Of a DNA stretch of 64,000 nt, positions 12,278 through 22,739 are shown in pieces; within the stretch, counting starts at the first letter, position 1, and each line of letters begins with the position of its first letter. A model generated the notes under the pieces. It saw nothing but the letters and a program-made list of their open reading frames with translations, made no database searches and was not told where the DNA came from. The position numbers were made by a program, and so were the translations under genes. The stretch is from contig CAJNDS010002179.1 in NCBI GenBank assembly GCA_905221605.1, positions 1-64,000 of the forward strand, given 5' to 3'. This DNA comes from Symbiodinium natans (lineage: Eukaryota; Sar; Dinophyceae; Suessiales; Symbiodiniaceae).

Positions 12278-12435
12278 CTGCTCTTACGCAATGAAACAAG
12301 CCCCGTGGCCGCGCAGCCCTTCAGCAGCCTCCTTCTGCTGGCTTTTTTGTGCACTTGCTGAACTCCAAGCTCTCCGGAGTGTCCAAATCCCATCACTGCA
12401 CGCGGAAGCACCGAAGACTTGAGACGAGCATGTGC
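12278..12435 (-). CDS. Exon 2 of the same minus gene
   Basis: Starts at CACACCAG|GCAC in phase 0 and ends at AGAGCAG|GTAAGTC, a strong donor. The 52 open codons contain PRAVMGFGHSGELG and a basic stretch KKASRRRLLKG. Both phases match the flanking exons, which is hard to get by chance. A rival frame across the same interval runs into a stop just before the donor. Confidence 0.5.
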
Positions 12436-12546
12436 CTGGTGTGGAGTTGCTGACCGCCACCAGCCACCGCGGACCCAAGCAGGACAACCGAACAGCCACC
12501 CGCATTGTCACCATGAAGACCATGACCACGCCTTAAAATTTCTTAC

Positions 12547-12601
12547 CTCAACCTGACCGTTCAGCAAGGGGTCCTCCGCGGCCGACAACGCCCTGCCACG
12601 G
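12547..12601 (-). CDS. Exon 1 (partial) of the same minus gene
   Basis: Minus frame RALSAAEDPLLNGQVE ends in phase 0 at a strong donor GAG|GTAAGAAA. The 5' limit is uncertain: the frame stays open to about 12759, and GCGCCTGGAG is one possible acceptor. Product unknown. Confidence 0.4.
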
Positions 12602-12639
12602 CTCCAGGCGCAAAGGCCAGGGCGTCGGGGCCTCGAACT

Positions 12640-13785
12640 GGTGCACCGGGCTTGGAGGGGGGCACAGCAAGGTTCTGAAACAGGCCTTATAAACCCTTTC
12701 GCATCTGGGCTCGCAGTGACAGCCAGAATGCAGGCTTTCCGCGTCAAGCAGCTAACCAATGAACCCTAGTTTAAACCCCGAACCCCAACAAGCCGGAAGT
12801 GTTTTAAGACCAGCGGCCGGGCGAATGCACAACGTCTGGATGGAGCCGTTCTGATTCCAACTGTTTGACTGACTGCCCTCCTCAGGAGTGCTCGAGCCCA
12901 ACTACTTCTTGATATATAGATAGGTGGGGGTCTCTGAAATTAGGGATCCCTTATTGGGGTCTGTATTTTTAAGGGGATCCTACTATTTGGGGTGTCCATT
13001 CCGGGGGTCCTCCCATACATACATGCATACATATGTGCATGTGCTCCATACCTTGCGGAGAACGTCATGCACTGCAACCGACACACCTGCCAGACATATT
13101 GCACAGAGGCGCCACCAGGTGTTCTACTCGATCGATGTGTCCAACTACGGTGGGATAGATCCGGTCCTGAATGGAGGGAGTTTTTTGAGGGTTTAAGGTT
13201 TAAGGTGCAGAACTGGAGGATGTACAGCTGTGTTGGCCAAGTTGATTTCGGCTTTGGGACTTGGCAACCCTATGGGAGCCTGGGTTAACTTCGGGCTGAA
13301 TTGAAGTTGAGCGATCCTGGTTTGACTGGAAGATGTGAGGTAGCAGATAGAGCAACTGCAGTAGCTCTCGAAGCAAGAAGCTCTAGGGGAATGACCAGAC
13401 CCTCGAAGCACAAACAAAGCTTGCGATGTCATTGTCGCGGCTCCAAGACGTAGGTAGCACCGTGCCGCTCCAATATTCCCAAGTTCTTCTTGGGGCTGTG
13501 CGGGGCGGCACAGTCCTTGCCAACGATCTGCCATGCACACTTGACAGACAGGCAAGCGAACATCCATACCCTCGTGAACATGCCGCGCAATTAAAACCAC
13601 TCGGCACAGTAAGCATGCACATGGTTTCTGAAATCACACAATGATGTCATGGTACTTTTGCTATGTACAAGCGCATGCACTGGCATGCTTGAGGATTCCG
13701 TGTTTTTGTCGTGCAACATAGAGTCCTACTTAATTAGAATGATAAATTTGGCTACTTTCTATCGTAATGCGGCTTATGAGAGGCC
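12640..13785. other. No confident gene
   Basis: Overlapping open frames on both strands near 13380-13640, none with clear splice sites. A G-rich segment at 12920-13015 (GGGGGTC repeated with GGGATCC) looks like a decayed short element. Confidence 0.35.
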
Positions 13786-13974
13786 CTAAACCCCCTAAAC
13801 CCTAAACCCTAAACCCTAAACCCTAAACCCTAAACCCTAAACCCAAAACCCAAAACCCAAAACCCAAAACCCAAAACCCAAAACCCAAAACCCAAAACCC
13901 AAAACCCTAAACCCTAAACCCTAAACCCTAAACCCTAAACCCTAAACCCTAAACCCTAAACCCTAAGCAGGCCT
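13785..13974. repeat. CCCTAAA array with internal CCCAAAA block
   Basis: CCCTAAA units, then about nine uninterrupted CCCAAAA units (13842-13905), then CCCTAAA again. The variant block was amplified as a unit inside the array. Confidence 0.95.
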
Positions 13975-13978
13975 TCAC

Positions 13979-14029
13979 TTGCTGGAGGTCGGCCATCTCC
14001 AGCTTCGCCGACAGCCGGCCCAGCGAGGC
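13979..14029 (-). CDS. Putative exon island
   Basis: The minus frame reads ASLGRLSAKLEMADLQQ, an amphipathic helix, between the acceptor GACTCGACCAG|G and the donor CAGCAA|GTGAAG. The frame also extends through the donor to the repeat. CCCTAAA arrays lie on the left and TTTAGGG arrays on the right, the arrangement shared by most islands here. Confidence 0.5.
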
Positions 14030-14065
14030 CTGGTCGAGTCAACTCCCAACCCTCTTGAATCAGAG

Positions 14066-14130
14066 GGTTTAGGGTTTAGGGTTTAGGGTTTAGGGTTTAG
14101 GGTTTAGGGTTTAGGGTTTAGGGTTTAGGG
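14066..14130 (+). repeat. TTTAGGG array (~9 units)
   Basis: Perfect G-strand heptamers. It is inverted relative to the array at 13785-13974 and separated from it by a 90 bp coding-like island. Confidence 0.95.
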
Positions 14131-14199
14131 CCCAGCACACCATAGGATTTAGAGTTTAGGACCATGCTAGTACTTCTTCTGAAAATTCATTGACGTACA

Positions 14200-15110
14200 C
14201 ACACATAGAAAATTAGAGGGTCGTAATAATGGTGATTTTCGGGTTATTTTATAACAACCTTCCGAGGACGTGTCCGTACCAACTCCCCGATTTTCAACTA
14301 CCAAATGCCAGACACAAAAAAGTAAGGTATCGCCATCAAAAGTGCCTTACGAATACCTGACTCTAAGGCGGAACTCCATAGCCCATGAATTCCAGGGGAC
14401 GGGAATAACGCAACCTCGTCCCACTCGCCTCGGCAAGAACTTCTCAGCCAAAGTGATGTCCATCTTAGCCATTGGGTTCAGAAACCGAAATAAACGAGAA
14501 TGAAATATCAAATATATGGGTTTAGGGTCCCGCGTGGTCGGGTTTAGGGTTTAGGATTCAGAGTTTAGGGTTTAGTAGGGTTTAGGGTTTAGGGTTTAGG
14601 GTTAAGATTGAAGGTTTGGGTTAGGGTTTAAGGTTTAGGGTTTAAAGAAACTCTAAACCTAAGTCCCCGACCACGCCGGACCCCATAGCCAAATATATGA
14701 GATTTTCATAAAGATAGAATCAAGAATATATTATCTTTCAAAAAAATCATATTATTATTCAATCCAATCCGAGAATTCTTAAATCACTATAAATATATGA
14801 ATTTTGATTCGTAGAAGATCCTGACTAGAACCTCCCAGAAAAAATCGAGATTTTCTTATACATACAGAAGATGCAAAATACAAAGCCCAAAGAATCCGAT
14901 AATCCTAAATTAAAGTCAATATCTTAAATCATATTCAAATTCCCTATGTAAGTTAAATTATCTTTCCTTCATGATATGAATGATATATTGAATTTCTTAT
15001 ATCATTTTTTTCTAAATTTATATTTTATTTTATGAGAGAAATCTTTCAATATCATACTATTCCATATTCAAGATATCTAAAAATTTGCGTACGGATAGAT
15101 TGGAGGTCCA
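14200..15110. other. AT-rich tract with telomere-type core and inverted repeat
   Basis: Base composition drops sharply in GC, especially at 14690-15110 (many ATAT, AAAT and TTTT words). A TTTAGGG-rich core (about 14520-14660) is bracketed by an inverted repeat: GGGTCCCGCGTGGTCGGG on the left and the complement of GGGTCCGGCGTGGTCGGGG on the right, each beside a near-identical ATATATG word. No protein-coding frame is convincing. Organelle-derived or horizontally acquired DNA is possible but not shown. Confidence 0.6.
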
Positions 15111-16100
15111 TGCCTTATGTCATTTATTTTCGGGCAATTATCGTTATGGGTCCTTTGGCGGTGAAGATACATGATCGGTTAGTTAAGCGCCGGGCTGCAG
15201 CCCACTGACTCAGCCCCCGATGCCAGCTGCCGATGTCAGAAAACGTCAGCCCCAACCCGCTCTGTCTCGGCAATAGCCCGCCAAACACGCTCGACGAGTC
15301 ATTCCGGACATGGACTGATTTGTTTCGAAGCTGCATTTCGAAAACAAAAATCATACCTTCAGGAGACCCTTCAGCGCAGGAGGAGATTAAATCGCCAAAG
15401 TCTGGTGCTTTCTGACTGAGGAGTGTCTTATTGGTAGAAAACTATGACACGCTATCACCCGAAACCCAGGATTCATTACGTGGGCCCTCGCTGAACAACA
15501 GCGACCGCAGGTCTCTATGGAGCCCTCCCCCCCGCCCCGGGGTTGACAACCCGAATACTCCGAAGACTTGATGCTAGAAACCTGAGCCCTGTTGAAAGGA
15601 TCAGGGGACTTAGTAAACAGGGGCCATAAGAGTCCTAATTGAGTTATGATGGGCTATACGTAGATATAAGTATAGATACCTGAATTGTTTCAAAAAGTAT
15701 AAACCCAGGAGGCTACGTCGACTCTTGCCACCAACGAAATGCCGAAAGCGCAGGAAAGCCTGCCGCGAAACTCATCTTGCTGGTTTTAGGGCTTCTAACC
15801 CAAATGACTAAAAGCTGCTGAATCCTACATCACCCGAACCCACATACCCTCAACCCTGAATCTCAGTCCCTTGCCCGATCTGTGCGGACAACTGTTGGGC
15901 GAGGGGGTTCGTTTTCTCATCATCTGTTCACTGGAAGGTTCTCTTGTCCACTGTGCTTTCAAAAAAAATCGAATTGTTCGTATGACGGTCAAGGAGACGC
16001 TTGCCCTCTTCTTCTTTTTTCCCGACTGAGCGGTCTGTATCCTATTCTTCCACTTCGTTCACCTTGTGAAGTTCAATGGGTGAAACATAGCAGCAAATCT
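15111..16100. other. No confident gene; small plus ORF at 15233-15415
   Basis: The 60-codon ATG frame at 15233 ends before an AT-rich stretch and has plausible composition, but no domain or splice support. The rest shows nothing clear. Confidence 0.3.
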
Positions 16101-16108
16101 CCCTAGGC

Positions 16109-19100
16109 TCAACAATAACATTGAATTTCTGGATCTGGGTCCCTTTCGGCACCAACTTCTTCATGCGTGGGCGAGTCCACAGGCACGTCGTGTCTTCTGT
16201 CGTGCCTGCGGGCCTTGCAAGGATTTCGTCCAAAGAGGAAGCGAATTATGATCGGCCCTACACAAACAATTCTGACAATCCGAGCTGGACCAAGCATGGA
16301 CGTCACAAGCATCAGTGGTACGACTCCAAAGTGCGCAAAAGCGTCAAATGAAAACCCCCCCCACATGCCACTCATACCAGGAAGGAGAAGCAGCAAAACG
16401 AAGGTGCTTTTCACAGAAAAAGATTTTCTCTCAGCTGGCTGCAACAGAAACATCATAGGCCACACAAGAGCCTCGAGGGCAGCAGCAACAAGCAAAATCC
16501 AGTGGGACACAGGCGGTTGGGAAAAGAGCGCAAAGAGAATGTGATCGATTCTCCATTTCTTGACTTGGTAGAACTGGAAGACCAAATAGGCTGAAGACGC
16601 CGTGAACAATGATCTGCTCCAGCCCGAACAATTTCCAAGTTGCCCAGCTCGCTCCGTCACTAGGCGCAACTCTCTCGTGGAGACGTTCATGGTCAACAAT
16701 GTATCCACCATCTCATCGACGGCGTTCAACTGCCCACTTTGATTAATTTCCATCATGATGTTTCGCTTATCCTCCGCGTTGGAACTCTCGGCATCTCCTT
16801 GCGGGCCAAGCTTGTCAATGGTAATCTTGGCTGTTAGACTCTGATTCCCTAAACCCTAAACCCTAAACCCTAAACCCTAAACCCTACACCCTAAACCTAC
16901 TCTACTCGGTCTGCAAGGCCGAGGCTCAACTTTTTTACCCAATTCAAAGTACCCAGTTGTGAGATGGTTTTGTTGGAGGAGTTGGAGCTGAGGGCTTTGA
17001 AGATGCTCTGAAGGCAAAAGAAGTAGACGCTTCAAGAGTCCACTGGGTTTATTCTTGGGGAAGCTTTGAACAACAAGAAATCATCATAACTGAAGACGTA
17101 GGTCTGAAGACGTGAAAACTCTTGTTAAACCAAGCTAACACAATTTTGTCAGGACTGAACCCGAGATCGAGATTCACTGAATGGAGGGTGGAAGGGGGTG
17201 CGATTACTCCGTTCTGGTTAGCGAAACACTGAAAGTAGCTCAGTTAAAAAGTTGAAGCACCGAGCATACAACATAATGTTGCACCGACAAGCGTCGAACC
17301 GTTCCTGTGAAGCCTCTGCGCAGCTGCTGAGCTTGTCGAGCAGCCTCCACCCCCCGCAATCGGTCTCCCACCAGCGCAGGAACTGCAGCCAGCGACAACA
17401 CACATGCAAATAGCACAGGAACATCTGTGAGGCCATTCATGCAGATGTCGATGGCCAAGAATGCATCCTGGGCTGACGCTCAATCATGGAGAAGTTCAGA
17501 ATTGCTGGTCAAGCCGTACAACCAACCATCAAACTAGTTTGAATTTACGCTCCAGGCTATGGCAACCTCATGCGACATGCTGAAGAGCTCTCATGAAAGG
17601 AACGCTGACGCAGGAAGTCGGAGCATCTAATCTAGGAAGGGGAATGTCGCACTAAAGATGCAGAAAGGGCCGCACACAAACACACACAGGTACATTGCAG
17701 TGAACCTGGGCACAAGCCAGGGTCATGATGCGACGCCAAGTTTCCACGGAAATGGCAAAGACGTAGATTGCAAGCTGGCATGTGATCCAATGATGCTTCC
17801 TCATCACGAAAAGAAACATTATCCCACCGCCAGAGGCTGCTGCTGAGATGAAGAATGCAAGGCGCGCATCCCACAGCGGTTCCCAAGTTTTCCGGGCAAG
17901 GCCAACGTAGGTAGCTTGTGAAATGACGGTCAGAAGTCCCGCAGCAAGAGCTGAAAGGCCAACGCAAGAGACCTGTAGCATGTCTGACCCCGTGGCCACT
18001 GGAGCTTGAGCCACCCGAATGGGCTTGTTCCAGGTGTATGCCAGGAATGCTTCATAAACACACCAAATACGTGAGTAAATGCTGCTGATGATGATGATGA
18101 AGTTGAGGGCAACAACCTGTGCTTACCTAGATGCGGTTAGATGCCCGCCGTCAAGATTAAAAATAAAAAAGATCTCCGCAGGCAGCTAAACTGCGCGGGA
18201 CCCTTCCGAAAGGCCGAACTCAAACAGTCCTGACCGGAAGCGAATTCGGCCGTGCAATTCCTTCGAGGTCAGCTGGAAGGCCCGGAGCCTCCAGCGGGCA
18301 GCTTGGGGACCTCGCCTCGCTTCATCTGCTTGTGTTCTTCCCATCTTCGCAGAGCTGCGCTACGCCCGATCTTCATGGAAGGCGACCACAACGGGTGGGC
18401 CGATCCCCCCTCCGATTCGGTGTAGATGGTGATACCAGATTCGGAACCATCGCTGTCCACACTAGCGTCCTCCGGTTCGGCGCCAGTCTCCTCGGTCGGG
18501 ACCCCACAGTGTCTCTTGCACGGAGGCGTGAGTCCTGTGTGGCCCTTTTCGAAAACATCCGGCGCTTTGCTCCTCCTTGGTGGCGTGACCTCTCCAGCAG
18601 CCGTCTGAGCGTCCCCAGCTCCAAACGTAGCAGTGTCCGCCGTCCTCTCCGTCTCCATATCGCCAGCTTCTGCCTGCGCGGTGTTCGTAGGCACCCCGTC
18701 GCCCTTGTCAAGTGCAGCCGCTGCCCTGGCTTCCTTCTTGCGCTGGCGCCTCCTACGACGCTTAGCCTTGATGGCCTCGCGCCGGGCCTCCTCCTCTTCA
18801 CCGCCAACGTTCCGGTCAGCAGGAGCGGACTCAATCACCCGGGGCCGTCGCTGCTGGCTAGGCGCCGCAGTGCCAGCAGCAGCCGACACTGCAGCGGCCG
18901 CAACCGCAGCAACCGTCCGTCGAGGTGCTCGAGCCTCGCAGGCAGCACGTACCGCAGCTGCCACGAGTGACGCTGCATCGGAAACTGCCATGGCACCCTA
19001 TGGCTGAGCAGCGGGGGACCTACTCAGCACAGCATTCGCTTGGGCCTTAGTAAATGCTGCTGATGATGATGATGATGATGATGATGAAGTTGAGGGCAAC

Positions 19101-22100
19101 AACCTGTGCTTACCTAGATGCGGTTAGATGCCCGCCGTCAAGAAGAAATTTAAAAAAAAAGATCTCCGCAGGCAGCTAAACTGCGCGGGACCCTTCCGAA
19201 AGGCCGAACTCAAACAGTCCTGACCGGAAGCGAATTCGGCCGTGCACTTCCTTCGAGGTCAGCTGGAAGGCCCGGAGCCTCCAGCGGGCAGCTTGGGGAC
19301 CTCGCCTCGCTTCATCTGCTTGTGTTCTTCCCATCTTCGCAGAGCTTCGCTACGCCCGATCTTCATGGAAGGCGACCACAACGGGTGGGCCGATCCCCCC
19401 TCCGATTCGGTGTAGATGGTGATACCAGATTCGGAACCATCGCTGTCCACACTAGCATCCTCCGGTTCGGCGCCAGTCTCCTCGGTCAGGACCCCACAGT
19501 GTCTCTTGCACGGAGGCGTGAGTCCTGTGTGGCCCTTTTCGAAAACATCCGGCGCTTTGCCCCTCCTTGGTGGCGTGACCTCTCCAGCAGCCGTCTGAGC
19601 GTCCCCAGCACCAAACGTAGCAGTGTCCGCCGTCCTCTCCGTCTCCATATCGCCAGCTTCTGCCTGCGCGGTGTTCGTAGGCACCCCGTCGCCCTTGTCA
19701 AGTGCAGCCGCTGCCCTGGCTTCCTTCTTGCGCTGGCGCCTCCTACGACGCTTAGCCTTGATGGCCTCGCGCCGGGCCTCCTCCTCTTCACCGCCAACGT
19801 TCCGGTCAGCAGGAGCGGACTCAATCACCCGGGGCCGTCGCTGCTGGCTAGGCGCCGCAGTGCCAGCAGCAGCCGACACTGCAGCGGCCGCAACCGCAGC
19901 AACCGTCCGTCGAGGTGCTCGAGCCTCGCAGGCAGCACGAACCGCAGCTGCCACGAGTGACGCTGCATCGGAAACTGCCATGGCACCCTATGGCTGAGCA
20001 GCGGGGGACCTACTCAGCACAGCATTCGCTTGGGCCTTAGTAAATGCTGCTGACATGATTCGGGATGACCAGCATGGAGCTTGAACTTTCCAAAGCTCTG
20101 GCAAACGGTGACTCTTTCGGGCTTCGTACCAAATCGGAGATGTCGAGGTTCTGCGGGTTGGATAAGAAACACACGTAGGCTGCAGTACCTCCCCGAGGCC
20201 ACGATTGCTCTACCTTGTCGATAAACTCATAGATGCCTTCGGCCCAGCCATGCGTAAGAAATACATCACAGACCAAACCTTCGGGATGTTTCAGCAATGC
20301 CCAGCTGACGTTCCCTGCGGCTTCTGTCACCGGCTTGATGAATTGCTGAGTCACGGTGTACACTGAGGGCCCGCAACTGGTGTCCTCAGACACAACATGG
20401 TCAAGCGTGAGCAACTTACCTAGCATCACCCAGCATCGCGTAACAACAACGCACCAGGGGGATGTTCGCGCGTGCCCAAACAGTATAGAATGCTGAAACC
20501 TGTCCCTGCCGAGCAGGTCATAGTGTAGGCTACACACCAATGTTGCACGCAAGTTGTTAAGTTGTTTTTTTTGGCTTCGCTGTGCCTTCCACACGGCGCG
20601 CCGTTCAAAACAGCCACTTTGCATCATGCTTGATATCGCAACAGCGAGGGATCGCATCCACACGTCCGGCTCGTGCTGTACGATAGAGATGCAGAGCTTC
20701 AAGGATGGTTGGCAATCCAGGCTTCCACAACAAGCGACGAGCAGAAAGCAGCGAGGCATGCGAATTGCGCGGCGCCATTCTGCCTGAGGCATTCAGCCGA
20801 CGTAGTTGGTTTTTCCAACAGCAGTTTGACTCTCGCACTGGTTGTCTCCGCAGTCTTTGCTGATAGGAGAGAAAGACGCAGCCAAAGCAGCCTTCTACAC
20901 AACGCGAGCCTGTTTAGGCTGGAAAGAAGACATATCATCAGGCGGACATGGATGCTCTGGCCACTCGCACGCACTGGTCACACGGACGTTATCATTGGGC
21001 GGACATGGATGCTCTGGCCACTCGCATGCACTGGTCACACGGACGTTATCATCGCGCGGACATGGATGCTCTGCTGGCCACTCGCACGCACTGGTTACAC
21101 GGGCGTCATTGTTAGGACATGGATGCTCTGGCCACTCGCACGCAATGGTCACACGGACGTTATCATCGGGCGGACATGGATGCTCTGCACGGACTGGTCA
21201 CACGGGTGTTATCATCGTGCGGACATGGATGCTCTGGCCAGTCGCACGCACCGGTTACACGGACGTTAGCATCTTGCGGACTGGCAGGCACTGGTCACAC
21301 GGACGTTATGATCGTGCGGACATGGATGCTCTGGCCACTCGCACGCACTGGCCGCACGGATGTTATCATCGCGCGGACATGGATGCTCTGGCCATTCGCA
21401 CGCACTGGTCACACGGACGTTATCGTCGCGCGGACATGGATGCATTGGCCACTCGCATGCTCTGGTCACACGGACGTTATCATCGCGCGGACATGCCTGC
21501 GCTGGCCATGCGCACGCACGGGCAACACATTGACATGCTAAACACGGCATCCAGCAGTGTTTGCGTGAGTTGATCCAGACGAAACACCTCCTGCCGCGCC
21601 AAAACACTGCATTTTTGCAGCGCTTTTGGCACGCGACCCACACGAAACAGTGTAAAGACCGACGCAAAACCATGCAAGAAGCATCTGAAAAAAGGAGGTG
21701 TCCAAAACTCTGCGCCCCCCCGCCCCCCGTGTTTTCGGCATGCGACACGCACGAAACACTGAAAATACCGATGGAAACGAGAGGCGTGGGTTGCGCGCGA
21801 TCATCCGACTGGAGGGAGCACACAGAGGCAACTGGAACTCATCAAGCTACAACCTGACTTTCTAGCTTCAAAAACGACTTGTTCCAGCAAGAGGCTGAGG
21901 GTAGAAATTGATCGCGGTCGTGGGGTTTGATGATTCCCTTCATGACAGCGTCGTGCACGAGTCGCTTAAACTGCCTCAAGTCTCCCAGTGTCAGGCCCCA
22001 CTTTTCCTGATCCACAGTTCGGTGGCGGAGTGCGCCATCTTGCACTGGAGGATGTTCCACCAAGTGACGGTCGCCATCGGTGGGAGGTGCAATGCTGCGC

Positions 22101-22372
22101 GTGTAGCAGCGTTTCAGCACAAATGATGCCAGTATGCCCATGATTCCGAGCGTCAGAAGGGTTATGGCTAGTGGCTCCATGAACGCCCAGTCCCCAAATT
22201 GCTTCTCACTGTCCTCACCCAAGCAGCAATTGTAGGACAATCTGCCACCGTTGTCGACAAATTGGACCCCTGGGATGTGCACAAAGTAGCCAGGTGCACA
22301 AACAGCTCGTCTGCGAACAGTGCCGCCCTGGCAAGGATCTGACTCGATTGGTCCTGAGCGCTTGGGCAAGTC
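16109..22372 (-). CDS. Large multi-pass membrane protein, probable dinoflagellate-specific family with TIR-like motif
   Basis: I join five minus-strand blocks: 21854-22372, 20041-20384, 17706-18075, 17467-17240 and 16830-16109. Block 1 has a Cys-rich luminal part (NCCLGED), a TM segment (LLTLGIMGILASFVL) and a helix (KWGLTLGDLRQFKRLV). Block 2 has CDVFLTHGWAEGIYEFIDKV and AAYVCFLSNPQNLDIS, then PKESPFARAL and LVIPNH. Block 3 resumes with RIWCVYEAFLAYTW and several TM helices. Blocks 3 and 4 join in phase 0 (ACAQ|DAFLAID). Block 5 adds three or more TM helices and a basic tail. D-x-F-L-[ST]-H-G-W recalls TIR box 1; I recall this layout from Symbiodiniaceae proteins but cannot verify it. The junctions of blocks 1-2 and 4-5 are uncertain. 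Block 2 is cut from block 3 by an inserted element (18076-20040), so the gene may be broken unless that insert is spliced out. Confidence 0.7.
16849..16900. repeat. CCCTAAA block inside an intron
   Basis: Seven to eight units just upstream (sense strand) of the acceptor CTAACAG at 16831. On the sense strand it reads TTTAGGG, so this intron is an exception to the C-rich 3' end seen elsewhere. Confidence 0.85.
18269..18991 (-). CDS. Element-encoded basic Ala-rich protein, copy B (240 aa)
   Basis: Starts at ATG after GGGTGCC. The N-terminal third is Ala-rich (VAAVAAAAVSAAAG), then an acidic to strongly basic switch (EEEEARREAIKAKRRRRRQ), then a Thr/Ser/Glu-rich half with TPPCKRHCG, and a C-terminal RRWEEHKQMKRGEVPKLP. 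The charge pattern would suit a nucleic-acid-binding ORF1-type or chaperone protein; this is inference, no domain is recognised. It differs from copy A by about three residues. A complementary 212-residue frame on the other strand is a shadow. Confidence 0.6.
   Translation of the reverse strand: MAVSDAASLVAAAVRAACEARAPRRTVAAVAAAAVSAAAGTAAPSQQRRPRVIESAPADRNVGGEEEEARREAIKAKRRRRRQRKKEARAAAALDKGDGVPTNTAQAEAGDMETERTADTATFGAGDAQTAAGEVTPPRRSKAPDVFEKGHTGLTPPCKRHCGVPTEETGAEPEDASVDSDGSESGITIYTESEGGSAHPLWSPSMKIGRSAALRRWEEHKQMKRGEVPKLPAGGSGPSS
19259..19981 (-). CDS. Element-encoded basic Ala-rich protein, copy A (240 aa)
   Basis: Same length and start as copy B, offset by exactly 990 bp. Differences seen: SKAPD becomes GKAPD, CGVPTEE becomes CGVLTEE and GRSAALRRW becomes GRSEALRRW. 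Keeping a full 240-codon frame in both copies suggests recent duplication or selection on the ORF. Confidence 0.6.
   Translation of the reverse strand: MAVSDAASLVAAAVRAACEARAPRRTVAAVAAAAVSAAAGTAAPSQQRRPRVIESAPADRNVGGEEEEARREAIKAKRRRRRQRKKEARAAAALDKGDGVPTNTAQAEAGDMETERTADTATFGAGDAQTAAGEVTPPRRGKAPDVFEKGHTGLTPPCKRHCGVLTEETGAEPEDASVDSDGSESGITIYTESEGGSAHPLWSPSMKIGRSEALRRWEEHKQMKRGEVPKLPAGGSGPSS
20930..21530. repeat. ~58 bp minisatellite (about 10 copies) in an intron
   Basis: Units start near GCGGACATGGATGCTCTGG and contain CCACTCGCACGCACTGG and CACACGGACGTTATCATC. Copies vary in length by small deletions. It lies between blocks 1 and 2 of the large membrane protein gene. Long His/Thr/Trp-rich frames through it are by-products of the repeat. 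Confidence 0.9.
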
Positions 22373-22413
22373 CACTTAAAGCGTGCATTGCCATGACTTC
22401 AGGCATGCAATAT

Positions 22414-22516
22414 AGTTTAGGTGGACCCCCCGCCCTATAAGGGATAATAGGGATTATATGAAGGTCCTCTTATATTCCTATTCTACCACTATTACAGGGT
22501 GAGGGGTCCTTCTAAA
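22414..22516. mobile_element. Short TIR element, introner-like (family I)
   Basis: Ends are inverted: TTTAGGTGGACCCC on the left against GGGGTCCTTCTAAAA on the right. The interior is the AT-rich, stem-like sequence typical of the other short elements here. Just 5' (sense, minus strand) of the first block of the membrane protein gene. Confidence 0.5.
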
Positions 22517-22739
22517 ACATAGTTGCTTGTTTGGTTCGAGACTGCCGTTCTGTCGCGTCGGTCATGATTTATGATGACAAATGCCCTGCAGCTAACAAAT
22601 AGCAGCAGGCTCTGGACATCAGTAAGTGGTGTGTCGAATCAGGGAACGGTGTCAGAGACCAGGAGGCGATCGGAGACCAATCAGAGACCAGCCACGAACT
22701 TCGCAGACACGATTCAGAGACCAACTGGGTCGAACAGGC

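Larger units (their letters stand above)
18076..20040 (-). mobile_element. Two tandem copies of a ~980 bp retroelement-like unit inside an exon
   Basis: Copy B is 18076-19050 and copy A 19051-20040; they differ at only a handful of sites apart from microsatellite length. On the minus strand each starts TAAGGCCCAAGCG and ends with a (TCA)n run followed by GCAGCATTTAC. That last word also precedes copy A and follows copy B, so it behaves as a target-site duplication. A simple-repeat 3' tail plus target duplication is what non-LTR elements leave. The host frame reads through if the insert is removed: AGC AGC ATT TAC, then TCA CGT ATT TGG. Each copy ends with its own acceptor-like GTAAGCACAG. No reverse transcriptase is present, so the unit is non-autonomous or an ORF1-only remnant. 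Confidence 0.75.

Noticed and set aside
18332-18970. 212-residue plus frame (and its copy at 19322-19960)
   Set aside because: Complement of the 240-codon element ORF; Ser/Arg/Leu-rich shadow without a start context.
20020-20040. TAAGGCCCAAGCG at the element 5' end as a spliced-leader remnant
   Set aside because: Seven of ten bases resemble TTGGCTCAAG; too weak to claim.
20842-21573. 243-residue plus frame rich in Gly-His-Ser
   Set aside because: By-product of the 58 bp minisatellite.
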